From positions 116,786 to 180,785 of the forward strand of contig JAGHZQ010000035.1 in NCBI GenBank assembly GCA_017746715.1: 64,000 bases of DNA. The letters are read 5' to 3'. Source of the stretch: Cyanobacteria bacterium SBLK (lineage in GTDB: Bacteria > Cyanobacteriota > Cyanobacteriia > Cyanobacteriales > Spirulinaceae). Made by a program: the position numbers and the translations under genes. How positions within the stretch are numbered: position 1 is the stretch's first letter; the number at the start of each line of letters is the position of its first letter. The notes under the pieces were generated by a model that made no database searches, was not told the origin of the DNA, and worked only from the letters and a program-made list of their open reading frames with translations. Shown here piece after piece: positions 7,435 to 14,705 of the stretch.

Positions 7435-9204
7435 ATGCGCTTGAGTCGGCTCTGGAAAATGGGATTATTATTTATAGCGGTCATTGTCGCGATCGCTTTA
7501 TTCGGTCGCAGTGTTTTGACGGAAAACAGCAAAGTGAACCCCGTCTCGCAATTGGTTTTCGTCAGTCCCAGCGATCCGTCTACTTTTAATGCACCTCTCA
7601 ATCAATCGGCTTTTAATATTTTTGGTTTTATTAACGAAGGCTTACTCACGCAAAACGGAATGACCACGGAATTAGAACCCGCCCTCGCCGAATCTTGGGA
7701 AATTTCCGAAGATAAGCGTAAAATTGTTTTTACTCTGCGAAAAGGGCTGCAATGGTCTGATGGCGCGCCTCTCACTGCCGATGACGTGGTATTTTCCTAC
7801 AATAATGTTTATTTAAACCCAAAAGTCCCGACAGGCATTCGCGATATTCTCCGAGTCGGCGATGGCTATCCTTCAGTCCGCAAAATTGACGATCTGCACG
7901 TTGAATTTACCGTTCCCGAACCCTTTGCCCCCTTTCTTCGCTATGCTGGCGGTATTTCTATTCTCCCCAAACACGCTCTCGAAAAAGCCGTCACAACCAC
8001 CGATAAAAATGGCGATTTAGCTTTATTAACAACCTGGGGAACTGACACGAATCCTCAAGAAATTGTTGGGGCGGGATATTATCGCATGACCGATTATATC
8101 CCCAGTCAGCGCGTCATTTTTGAACGCAATCCTTACTACTGGCGCAAAGATGAAAGTGGAAATGCTCAGCCTTATGTGGAACAAATTATCTTGCAAATTA
8201 TTGAATCCGATGAAACCCAATCGATCGCCTTTCGGTCGGGAGAATTAGATAGTTTAGAAGTCAGACCCGAGGCCTTTAGCTTATTGAAAAAAGAAGAGAA
8301 AAAGGGAAAATATACCATTTATAACGGCGGCCCTGCTTCTGAAAGTCGCTTTTTTAGCTTGAATTTATGCAAAGCTAAGAATGCACAAGGAGAGCCTTTT
8401 GTCGATCCGATCAAGTTAAAATGGTTTACCGATCTGCGCTTTCGTCAAGCGATGGCTCACGCCATCGATCGCGATCGCATGAAAAATAATATTTATCGCG
8501 GTTTGGGAGTCGTACAGCATTCCCCTATTGGCGTAGCGAGTCCTTATTATTTCTCGCCAGAACAAGGACTAAAAACCTATGATTACGATCCCCAAAAAGC
8601 CAAAGATTTACTTCTAGATGCAGGATTTCAATACAACGAAGACGGGCAATTACTCGATGCCGATAATAACCTCGTTCGTTTTAATTTATTAGTCAAATCC
8701 GAAGAAAAAACCCGCGTTGATGCTGCCGTACAAATTCAACAAGATTTACAAGCGATCGGCGTTCGAGCGGATTTACAAGTTCTTAATTTTAACACGGTCA
8801 TAAAAAACTTGAGAAGTCGGGATTGGGAGGCTTATGTTGGAGGGTTTGGCGGTGGCGGTATCGAACCCCACAGCAGTTTTAATATTTGGTATAGCGGCGG
8901 CACTCTCCATCAATTCAATCAAGGTCAGTACCCCGGAGAAGAACCCATTCAAGACTGGGAGGTTACGGACTGGGAAAAAGAAATCGATCGCCTCTTTCAA
9001 GAAGGCGCAGGAGAACTCGATGAGGCAAAACGCAAAGAGATTTATGGGAAATTTCAACAAGTTGTAGCGGAGAATGTCCCCTTTTTATATTTAGTGAATG
9101 CACTCTCCTTGGAAGCCGTCCGCGATCGCATTCAAAATATAAAATTCACTTCCTTTGGCGGTGCATTTTGGAATCTCTACGAGTTAAAAGCCGAAGCAGA
9201 TTAA
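7435..9204 (+). CDS. ABC transporter substrate-binding protein, family 5 (peptide/oligopeptide type)
   Basis: 589 residues, typical for OppA/DppA-like binding proteins. An N-terminal hydrophobic segment (LWKMGLLFIAVIVAIALF) exports and anchors it; no lipobox cysteine is evident. Family signatures seen are LEPALAESWEISEDKRKIVFTLRKG and WSDGAPLTADDVVFSYN near residues 85-125, and FRQAMAHAIDRDRM in the second lobe. Such proteins bind short peptides or other ligands in the periplasm for import by a DppBCDF-like transporter. No permease or ATPase gene is adjacent, which is usual in cyanobacteria, where the parts are scattered. The ligand cannot be inferred. Confidence 0.92.
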   Translation: MRLSRLWKMGLLFIAVIVAIALFGRSVLTENSKVNPVSQLVFVSPSDPSTFNAPLNQSAFNIFGFINEGLLTQNGMTTELEPALAESWEISEDKRKIVFTLRKGLQWSDGAPLTADDVVFSYNNVYLNPKVPTGIRDILRVGDGYPSVRKIDDLHVEFTVPEPFAPFLRYAGGISILPKHALEKAVTTTDKNGDLALLTTWGTDTNPQEIVGAGYYRMTDYIPSQRVIFERNPYYWRKDESGNAQPYVEQIILQIIESDETQSIAFRSGELDSLEVRPEAFSLLKKEEKKGKYTIYNGGPASESRFFSLNLCKAKNAQGEPFVDPIKLKWFTDLRFRQAMAHAIDRDRMKNNIYRGLGVVQHSPIGVASPYYFSPEQGLKTYDYDPQKAKDLLLDAGFQYNEDGQLLDADNNLVRFNLLVKSEEKTRVDAAVQIQQDLQAIGVRADLQVLNFNTVIKNLRSRDWEAYVGGFGGGGIEPHSSFNIWYSGGTLHQFNQGQYPGEEPIQDWEVTDWEKEIDRLFQEGAGELDEAKRKEIYGKFQQVVAENVPFLYLVNALSLEAVRDRIQNIKFTSFGGAFWNLYELKAEAD

Positions 9205-9253
9205 ACAATCTAAAACCTATTAGTAGAATTCTCTGGCAATCATTGAGCCGTAA

Positions 9254-10024
9254 ATGGAAAACCTACAAACCATACTAGAGGCAGTTTCGGCAGGGTATAT
9301 TACACCAGAAACTGCCCGTCAAAAAATTCAAGAAACGGGCTATCAATCCGTTGCAGAATTTGCTAAAATCGATCATCAACGCCAAGAACGAACGGGCTTT
9401 CCAGAAGTAATCTGGGGACAAGATAAAACCTCAGAACAAATTGCTCGGATTATCGAAGCAATGAGTCAGCATCAATCGGTCATTATGGCAACCCGCGTCG
9501 AGACTCAAGTTTATGAAGAAGTTAAGCTAAAAATTCCTCATCTCCGCTATTATCCAACAGCAAGAATTTGCGCGTTAGGAAAACCCAACCCTCAGAAAAT
9601 TTCTGGGAAAATTACCATTTTGACGGCGGGAACTTCCGATTTACCCGTTGCGGAAGAAGCCGCAATAACAGGGGAATTAATGGGTTTTCCCGTAGAACGC
9701 TTGTGGGATGTTGGCGTATCGGGAGTGCATCGTCTTTTAAACAATCGCCACATTCTCGATGAAGCGGATGTTTTAATTGTTGTTGCAGGCATGGAAGGTG
9801 CTTTACCGAGTGTCGTGGGAGGATTGGCACATTGTCCCGTCATCGGCGTTCCTACCAGTATTGGCTATGGTGCGAGTTTTGGAGGTCTATCGGCACTCCT
9901 TGCCATGTTAAATTCTTGTGCGGCGGGTTTGGGGGTTGTTAATATCGATAACGGGTTTGGTGCTGCGATTTTAGCCGGACAAATTTTACGAACGGCGGCT
10001 AAAATTGCAGCTCAATCTAAGTAA
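9254..10024 (+). CDS. larB: Nickel pincer cofactor biosynthesis protein LarB
   Basis: 256 residues. The C-terminal half is PurE-like, with TAGTSDLPVAEEAAITGELMG and GGLAHCPVIGVPTSIGYGASFGG. LarB carboxylates the pyridinium ring of nicotinic acid adenine dinucleotide and hydrolyses its phosphoanhydride. This is the first step toward the nickel-pincer cofactor of lactate racemase-like enzymes. The N-terminal helical region (LQTILEAVSAGYITPETA) is also standard for LarB. larC and larE are not in the window. Many cyanobacteria carry larB apart from the other lar genes, and its partner enzyme is often unknown. Confidence 0.92.
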   Translation: MENLQTILEAVSAGYITPETARQKIQETGYQSVAEFAKIDHQRQERTGFPEVIWGQDKTSEQIARIIEAMSQHQSVIMATRVETQVYEEVKLKIPHLRYYPTARICALGKPNPQKISGKITILTAGTSDLPVAEEAAITGELMGFPVERLWDVGVSGVHRLLNNRHILDEADVLIVVAGMEGALPSVVGGLAHCPVIGVPTSIGYGASFGGLSALLAMLNSCAAGLGVVNIDNGFGAAILAGQILRTAAKIAAQSK

Positions 10025-10163
10025 CGAGATCGCCATCTTTTTTCTCTATTTTTCAAAAAAATATTTCAAGACCTGCCGTTTTCGCAAACCCTCTCTCATT
10101 TTTGCATTTTTATGAGACAATAAGTCTATTTTCATTTTCCTTCTGTTGGGCTGAGGTTAGGTT

Positions 10164-11069
10164 ATGCAGGACGCGATCGCGAGATTCGTACAATCTCAAT
10201 TATTCAAAACAATAATTATCGTTATTATTCTTTTGGCTGGCGTTCTCGTTGGATTTCAAACCGATCCATTGTTAGTTAGCCGCTACGATCGCCTTTTTAC
10301 GACTTTAGAGAGCGCGATCGTGGGCATCTTTGTTATTGAATTTATTCTCAAAGTTATTGCCGAAAAAAATAAACCGTGGCGTTATTTTTACGATCCTTGG
10401 AATGTCTTTGATTTTATTATTCTCGTCGCTTGCTTTTTACCGATTAATGGTAAATACGTCATGGTTTTAAGAATGGCTCGTCTTTTGCGAGTTATTAAAT
10501 TAGTTCGTGCTCTACCGAGATTGCAAATTTTGGTCGAAGCATTATTTAGAAGTTTACCTTCGATGGGATATGTTTCTTTATTGATGTGCCTTTTATTTTA
10601 TATCTACGGCGTTGCAGCAACATTCATGTTTGGAGAAAACGATCCCATTCATTTTAGAAATCTGGGAATTGCCATTCTGTCCATGTTTCGTGCCGTCACC
10701 TTGGAAGATTGGACGGATATCATGTACATTCAAATGTACGGTTGCGATCGCTATGGTTACGACGGACAAGAAGCCTTATGTACGAATCCCGAAGCCTCGC
10801 CAATACTGGGCGCAATTTTCTTTAGCAGTTTTATTTTAATTGGTGCTTTTGTTATTATTAACTTACTCATTGGTGTCATGACTAATAGCGTCGAAGAGTC
10901 TCATAAGGCACAACAAAAATTTGAACGTCAATTGTTTCTCAGCCAACAGGAAGAAACGCTTCACGTTGAAAAACAATTGAGCGATTTACAAGAACAGTTA
11001 AGCGTAATGCAAGAAAGTATCGAACAGATTAAACGAAATCTCCCTCAACCTTCGAAAAGAAGAAAATAA
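10164..11069 (+). CDS. Bacterial voltage-gated cation channel with a calcium-type filter motif
   Basis: 301 residues, single-domain six-helix channel of the BacNav/NaChBac architecture, acting as a tetramer in the plasma membrane. S1 is about 15-32. S3 contains DPWNVFDFIILVACFLP (77-93). S4 has positive residues every third position: R103, R106, R109, K112, R115. The pore helix and filter are FRAVTLEDWTD (175-185), where typical BacNav channels have TLESWS. S6 is about 214-240 and the cytosolic tail (245-290) is a Gln/Glu-rich coiled coil, as in this family. The P2-S6 turret is long and holds two cysteines (Cys194 and Cys206). The extra acidic residues in the filter (E181, D182, D185) suggest divalent selectivity; this is inference. 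Confidence 0.92.
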   Translation: MQDAIARFVQSQLFKTIIIVIILLAGVLVGFQTDPLLVSRYDRLFTTLESAIVGIFVIEFILKVIAEKNKPWRYFYDPWNVFDFIILVACFLPINGKYVMVLRMARLLRVIKLVRALPRLQILVEALFRSLPSMGYVSLLMCLLFYIYGVAATFMFGENDPIHFRNLGIAILSMFRAVTLEDWTDIMYIQMYGCDRYGYDGQEALCTNPEASPILGAIFFSSFILIGAFVIINLLIGVMTNSVEESHKAQQKFERQLFLSQQEETLHVEKQLSDLQEQLSVMQESIEQIKRNLPQPSKRRK

Positions 11070-11074
11070 GTTAC

Positions 11075-11155
11075 ATCAATGAGAGATTTTTTACTAAAAA
11101 TGTCTCTGAGTGATTCAAACAAAGCTCCTGCGATCGCCAAAAATAACCAAGTCAT
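11075..11155 (-). pseudogene. Relic 5' end of a second EamA-type transporter gene
   Basis: Reading the minus strand from the ATG at 11155 gives MTWLFLAIAGALFESLRDIF, then SKKSL. This matches the N-terminus of the intact EamA protein next door (MTWLLLAIATAFFESIKDIF, then SKKSL) at about 20 of 25 positions. Similarity stops after about 27 codons and the frame ends at a TGA at 11045-11047, inside the antisense of the channel gene. It looks like what is left of a tandem duplicate after deletion of everything behind the first 80 bases. Confidence 0.75.
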
Positions 11156-11186
11156 ACCCCTTTTCTCTTTGAGATTGTTGTATAAG

Positions 11187-12062
11187 TTATGTATTGGAGA
11201 AAGCGATCGCACACACTCCCAATACCATAATCGTCGTTCCCAATAATCTTTCTTGCAATCCCTTTTCTCGAAAAATCAAACTTCCCCAAAGAACGCTTAA
11301 AATCGTACTGGTTCGTTTTATCGAGATGACATAAACAATTAAGGTTAAACTTAATGCAATCATTTGACAGCTTATTGTTAAAGCATTAAATAAACCCATT
11401 GCCATTAAACTGACCCAATTTTTCTGGAGTTGTCTCTTGATTTTTTTTAGACGGAGGAGTACAAAAGGAAGTAATAGGAGAGAAACTAATGCAGAATCGC
11501 AGGTAATCCAAAATAAAGGAGAAGAATTTTGCAAACCAATTTTATCAATGTTACCACTTAAACTCCAAATCAAAGCCACGCATAAAGCGAGTTTGCTGCC
11601 GCGATCGCGACTCAATGCCAGAAAAGGTGTAAAAAAATTCCGAGCGATCGCCGCTTTACCCAGATTTAAAATATAAGTTCCGAGAATAATGAGAAAAATA
11701 CCAAAAATCCCCGTCTCATTGGGAAATTCCCCAACCAAAATAGGCGAACTAATGAGTAGAAAAGCAGGAGTCAGACCTGTTAGCGGGATCGCTTTAGAGA
11801 GATCGGAGATTTGAATAGCTTTCATAAACAAAGACCACGCGATCCCATTGATAATTCCGCTTGCTAATAATGCCACCCAAAAGCGATCGCCAATTTCCGG
11901 GATAGGAATAACGAAAAGAACGGGTAACAAAAAAACTGTTGTAAAGAACATCAGAAAAAACGCAACTGCAAGGGAATCGATATCGTGCAGGGATTTTTTA
12001 CTAAAAATATCCTTGATCGATTCAAAAAAAGCCGTTGCGATCGCCAAAAGTAACCAAGTCAC
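11187..12062 (-). CDS. EamA/DMT-family membrane transporter
   Basis: 291 residues with about ten hydrophobic helices in two five-helix halves, the EamA (drug/metabolite transporter) layout. Recognisable stretches are SLFMKAIQISDLSKAIPLTGLTPAFLLISSPILVGEF at the end of the first half and LIVYVISIKRTSTILSVLWGSLIFREKGLQERLLGTTIMVLGV at the end of the second. It probably exports or imports a small metabolite across the plasma membrane; the substrate cannot be told. A decayed copy of the gene's 5' end lies 31 bases beyond its 3' end. Confidence 0.88.
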   Translation of the reverse strand: MTWLLLAIATAFFESIKDIFSKKSLHDIDSLAVAFFLMFFTTVFLLPVLFVIPIPEIGDRFWVALLASGIINGIAWSLFMKAIQISDLSKAIPLTGLTPAFLLISSPILVGEFPNETGIFGIFLIILGTYILNLGKAAIARNFFTPFLALSRDRGSKLALCVALIWSLSGNIDKIGLQNSSPLFWITCDSALVSLLLLPFVLLRLKKIKRQLQKNWVSLMAMGLFNALTISCQMIALSLTLIVYVISIKRTSTILSVLWGSLIFREKGLQERLLGTTIMVLGVCAIAFSNT

Positions 12063-12065
12063 ATC

Positions 12066-12083
12066 AATTCAAAATTCAAAATT
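12066..12083. repeat. Dispersed AATTCAAAATTC-type simple repeat
   Basis: Identical 18-base core to the copy at 7146-7163. It lies directly upstream of the EamA gene. Confidence 0.6.
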
Positions 12084-12109
12084 GTTAATTCAAAAAATTG
12101 TCAACTCAA

Positions 12110-12280
12110 TTCAACAGGTTAACTATAAACATGGCGAACTGCGGTACGACCCCGGCAAAGATTGCTGAGCGATGCCGAAGCATCAAATTCGCCAAGGGAA
12201 CGCGCACCCAGAAAAAATTCGCCCTTCCTACTCCCTCCTGGAACCCTGCGCGAACAGCCTCAAAATTATAACCTGTTGAA
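12110..12280. repeat. 171-bp segment bounded by perfect 12-bp inverted repeats
   Basis: TTCAACAGGTTA (12110-12121) recurs as its exact reverse complement at 12269-12280. The interior is GC-richer than its surroundings and has a small internal hairpin (GATGC-CGAA-GCATC near 12172-12185). It contains no ORF of note. It could be a miniature element or a structured RNA leader of the downstream cNMP-domain gene. Confidence 0.5.
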
Positions 12281-12300
12281 CGAAGAATTATACAATACAG

Positions 12301-13356
12301 ATGTTAGTCAACTCGAGTGGGAAAATGGATGATATTCTTGGCAATGTTACCCGCTTAGCAGCATTGGACGATCGCGATCGCAAATGGCTCGGAAAAATCG
12401 GACAAATCGAGAGACTGGAATCGGGAAACATTTTAATCCGCGAGGGGCAATCCCTTTCTTCCCTCTACATTCTCCTGCGAGGTAATTTAGAAGCCACCAT
12501 CTCGCCCCCTCGAGGAATGGCAAGTCAGAGCCTCGGCAAGGTTTCCCCCGGTCAAATTTTAGGAGAAATATCATTCGTTGGCGATCGCCTGCCTATTGCC
12601 ACCATAACGGCGGTAGAGCGATCGGAAGTTTTAGCAATTTCTTATCGAGAACTCGGACAAAAATTGCAACGAGATCGCAACTTTGCCGCGCATTTTTACA
12701 AAATCGTTTCTCAATCTCTTTCGCGACGATTGCGAGAAAATACCGAGTTATTGGCAACGAGTCAAATCTTGCCCATTCCTTCCCTGCGTAAAGTTTTATT
12801 GATGTTTGCAATCTTCCAAGATAGCGATCTCAATTGGATTCTTTCTGCGAGTCAAACTCAGAAATGGAAGTCGCAAACGACTTTAATTCGGGAAAAAGAA
12901 CCCGTCTCCACTTTATATATTTTACTGGATGGCGTGCTGGAAGTTTCCGTAGGAATCGAAGAAAATGGAATCGATCGCAGGAAAGTTCTCGCCACCTTAG
13001 AAAGCGGTGAAATTTTGGGAGAAATTTCTTTTATCGAAGCGGGAAATGCCTCGGCAACTTTGACTTGTTTGGAGAAAACTTTAGCGATCGCCCTGCCTCG
13101 AGATAAACTGACCGTTCATTTACAAGAAAACCCAGATTTTGCCGCTCGATTTTACGAAGCGATCGCCGTTGTTTTAGCCGATCGCCTGCGCGATCGCTTC
13201 CAACAGCGAGGTTATGGGGGTGCTGCCTACGAAACGGGAGAATCCTTGGATTTCGACCTCGAATATGCCGACGAACTCGATTTAGAAACCTTAGAACAAA
13301 CCGCGATCGCCGGGTCTCGCTTCGATTGGTTTCTCCGACAGGCTAAATCTCGATGA
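12301..13356 (+). CDS. Tandem cyclic-nucleotide-binding-domain protein
   Basis: 351 residues, possibly starting at Met9 (12325). It holds two Crp-like beta-roll domains. The first is about 15-140, with LESGNILIREGQSLSSLYILLRGNLEA and PGQILGEISFVGDRLPIATITA. The second is about 170-300, with TLIREKEPVSTLYILLDGVLEVSVG and SGEILGEISFIEAGNASATLT. Neither domain is followed by a helix-turn-helix, kinase or channel segment; an acidic tail ends the protein. It is likely a cytosolic cNMP-responsive adaptor. The phosphate-binding arginine expected in cAMP binders is not obvious: GEISFVGDRLPIAT has an Arg, while GEISFIEAGNASAT has none, so the second domain may not bind a nucleotide. Confidence 0.85.
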   Translation: MLVNSSGKMDDILGNVTRLAALDDRDRKWLGKIGQIERLESGNILIREGQSLSSLYILLRGNLEATISPPRGMASQSLGKVSPGQILGEISFVGDRLPIATITAVERSEVLAISYRELGQKLQRDRNFAAHFYKIVSQSLSRRLRENTELLATSQILPIPSLRKVLLMFAIFQDSDLNWILSASQTQKWKSQTTLIREKEPVSTLYILLDGVLEVSVGIEENGIDRRKVLATLESGEILGEISFIEAGNASATLTCLEKTLAIALPRDKLTVHLQENPDFAARFYEAIAVVLADRLRDRFQQRGYGGAAYETGESLDFDLEYADELDLETLEQTAIAGSRFDWFLRQAKSR

Positions 13357-13370
13357 TGAAAAGGAGTAGG

Positions 13371-13466
13371 GATTGACATCCTCCTCTCCCTTTAGCGAAG
13401 CGGAGGGAGAGGATTCCCTAGAATAACGTTATCTTACTTGGTTGGATAAGCTGAGGAAACCTCAGC
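13371..13466 (+). mobile_element. Transposon-end-like hairpins, possible IS200/IS605-type remnant
   Basis: GATTGACATCCTC at 13371-13383 leads into a hairpin, CCTCTCCCT (13383-13391) with AGGGAGAGG (13404-13412) around a 12-base loop, followed by GATTCC. This is the layout I know from the right ends of IS200/IS605-family (TnpB-bearing) elements in cyanobacteria. A second perfect hairpin, GCTGAGG-AAA-CCTCAGC, follows at 13450-13466. No transposase gene is present, so this would be a stripped end or a miniature derivative. The identification is from memory of the family, not from a search. Confidence 0.45.
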
Positions 13467-13565
13467 ATCCCCCAAGCGCAACTGTTCATATCTAGGGAAG
13501 GAGTTTGCCTCGAAAATAATTTGTGAGATATTTAAAGTTCTGGATAAAATCATACTTATCAATAT

Positions 13566-13981
13566 ATGAATAAACAGATTATTACCGATACGGGTTTCTT
13601 AGTAGCTCTCATCAACAAAAGTGAGGATTATCATGATTGGGCAGTTCAGGCTGCTAACGATCTCCATCTTCCTTTTGTTACTTGTGAGGCAGTTATTACT
13701 GAAACTTGTTTTCTTTTGCGCGATATCTATGGAGGAGAAGATGCGGTTTTAGGATTAATGGCCAATCAATCTTTACAAATCGCCTTTCGCTTGGATGAGG
13801 AGCTTCAAACAGTGCAAGCATTATGAAGCAATATCAAGATGTTCCCATGTCTTTAGCGGATGCTTGCTTGGTGAGAATGGGCGAGTTAATTCCAAGAAGT
13901 TGCATATTAACTCTTGATAGTGATTTTAGGATTTATCGCAAGAATCGCAATCAAGCGATCGATGTGATTATGCCAGATTGA
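13566..13981 (+). pseudogene. PIN-domain (VapC-like) toxin interrupted by a frameshift
   Basis: The first frame (13566-13826) encodes 86 residues with the start of a PIN domain: Asp8 in ITDTGFLVALINKS and Glu46 in AVITETCFLL. It stops at TGA (13824-13826). The overlapping frame from ATG 13823 to 13981 encodes 52 residues that are plainly the rest of the same fold, with DVPMSLADACLVRM and CILTLDSDFRIYRK carrying the remaining acidic residues. Restoring one base near 13822 joins them into one protein of about 138 residues, normal for VapC. PIN toxins are Mg-dependent RNases. No antitoxin lies directly upstream, where the transposon-end-like sequence sits. Probably inactive unless recoding occurs. 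Confidence 0.8.
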
Positions 13982-14063
13982 CGTTAAGATTCAGCGATCG
14001 CCTTTCGATGAGTTTGGTATAATAACAATAGCGTTAACAAACGTGTTCTAGGAGCAAACAGTA

Positions 14064-14309
14064 ATGACACAAGCGATCGAGCAGCACAAAACTGCACAGT
14101 ATCTCATTCAAGAAAAAATTAAATCGCTTACTTCTGAACAACAACAAGAAGTATTAAATTTTCTTGATTTTTTGCAGTTTAAATCTCAAAAACCAGAACA
14201 AAAGAAATCTGTTTCATTTTTAGAAGCGGCAGGAGAGTTTATGGGATGTGTAAGCGGTGGTTCAGGAGATTTAGCAACAAATAAAAAATATCTTAGAGAG
14301 TTGGTTTGA
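14064..14309 (+). CDS. DUF2281-type small protein, likely antitoxin
   Basis: 81 residues, good ribosome binding site (AGGAG at 14050-14054, 9 bases before the ATG). The N-terminal half (YLIQEKIKSLTSEQQQEVLNFLDFLQFKSQ) is the DUF2281 pattern found in cyanobacterial proteins that precede PIN or similar toxins. The Gly/Ser stretch near residue 64 (CVSGGSGDLATN) is also common in such antitoxins. The usual overlapping toxin gene does not follow; the region behind it has no open frame. It may be the survivor of a module or work with a toxin elsewhere. Confidence 0.6.
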   Translation: MTQAIEQHKTAQYLIQEKIKSLTSEQQQEVLNFLDFLQFKSQKPEQKKSVSFLEAAGEFMGCVSGGSGDLATNKKYLRELV

Positions 14310-14705
14310 TAAGAATAAATCAAGCAATTTGAGGGAGTTAGAGATTAATCTTTCTCAATGGCTTTGAATCCGATCGAGTGATGAAAATTTGACTGAAGCT
14401 CTTGAATTTGCATGGAATTCTTTATTATTGTCTCGATATTCCCGTTGAATTTCGGTTTCTTCTATCTGTAATGATGTTGCTCCGCGATCGCCTTCCTATG
14501 TTGTTGTTGGAGTTAAGGCGTTAATGCCCTCGCATTCTGCAATTGTGGGGTTAAATTTCGTTGAGAAGCCAGCAAATCTCGTTCTTCTAACTTTTTTTGC
14601 TGTCGCGAGAAGGCCGGGGGATCTTGGTTTTGCCGATCCAGTTGTAACCTTTTCTCTCGAATGGAGATGCGATCGCTCGTTCAATGTCCCTCGATCGTAA
14701 TGGCT
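14310..14705. other. Gene-poor stretch behind the antitoxin, possibly decayed coding sequence
   Basis: About 400 bases with no supported gene. The plus strand has a short open stretch from about 14382 (SDENLTEALEFAWNSLLLSRYS) that reads like a fragment of a protein, interrupted by a stop, but no family is recognised. No NHLP leader peptide for the neighbouring bacteriocin exporter was found here. Confidence 0.35.

Noticed and set aside
12120..12240. Possible tRNA or small RNA in the GC-richer island
   Set aside because: No cloverleaf with a TTCGA-type T loop could be drawn.
14496..14684. 62-residue minus-strand frame as a bacteriocin precursor for the NHLM exporter
   Set aside because: It has no NHLP or Nif11 leader pattern and no GG cleavage site.
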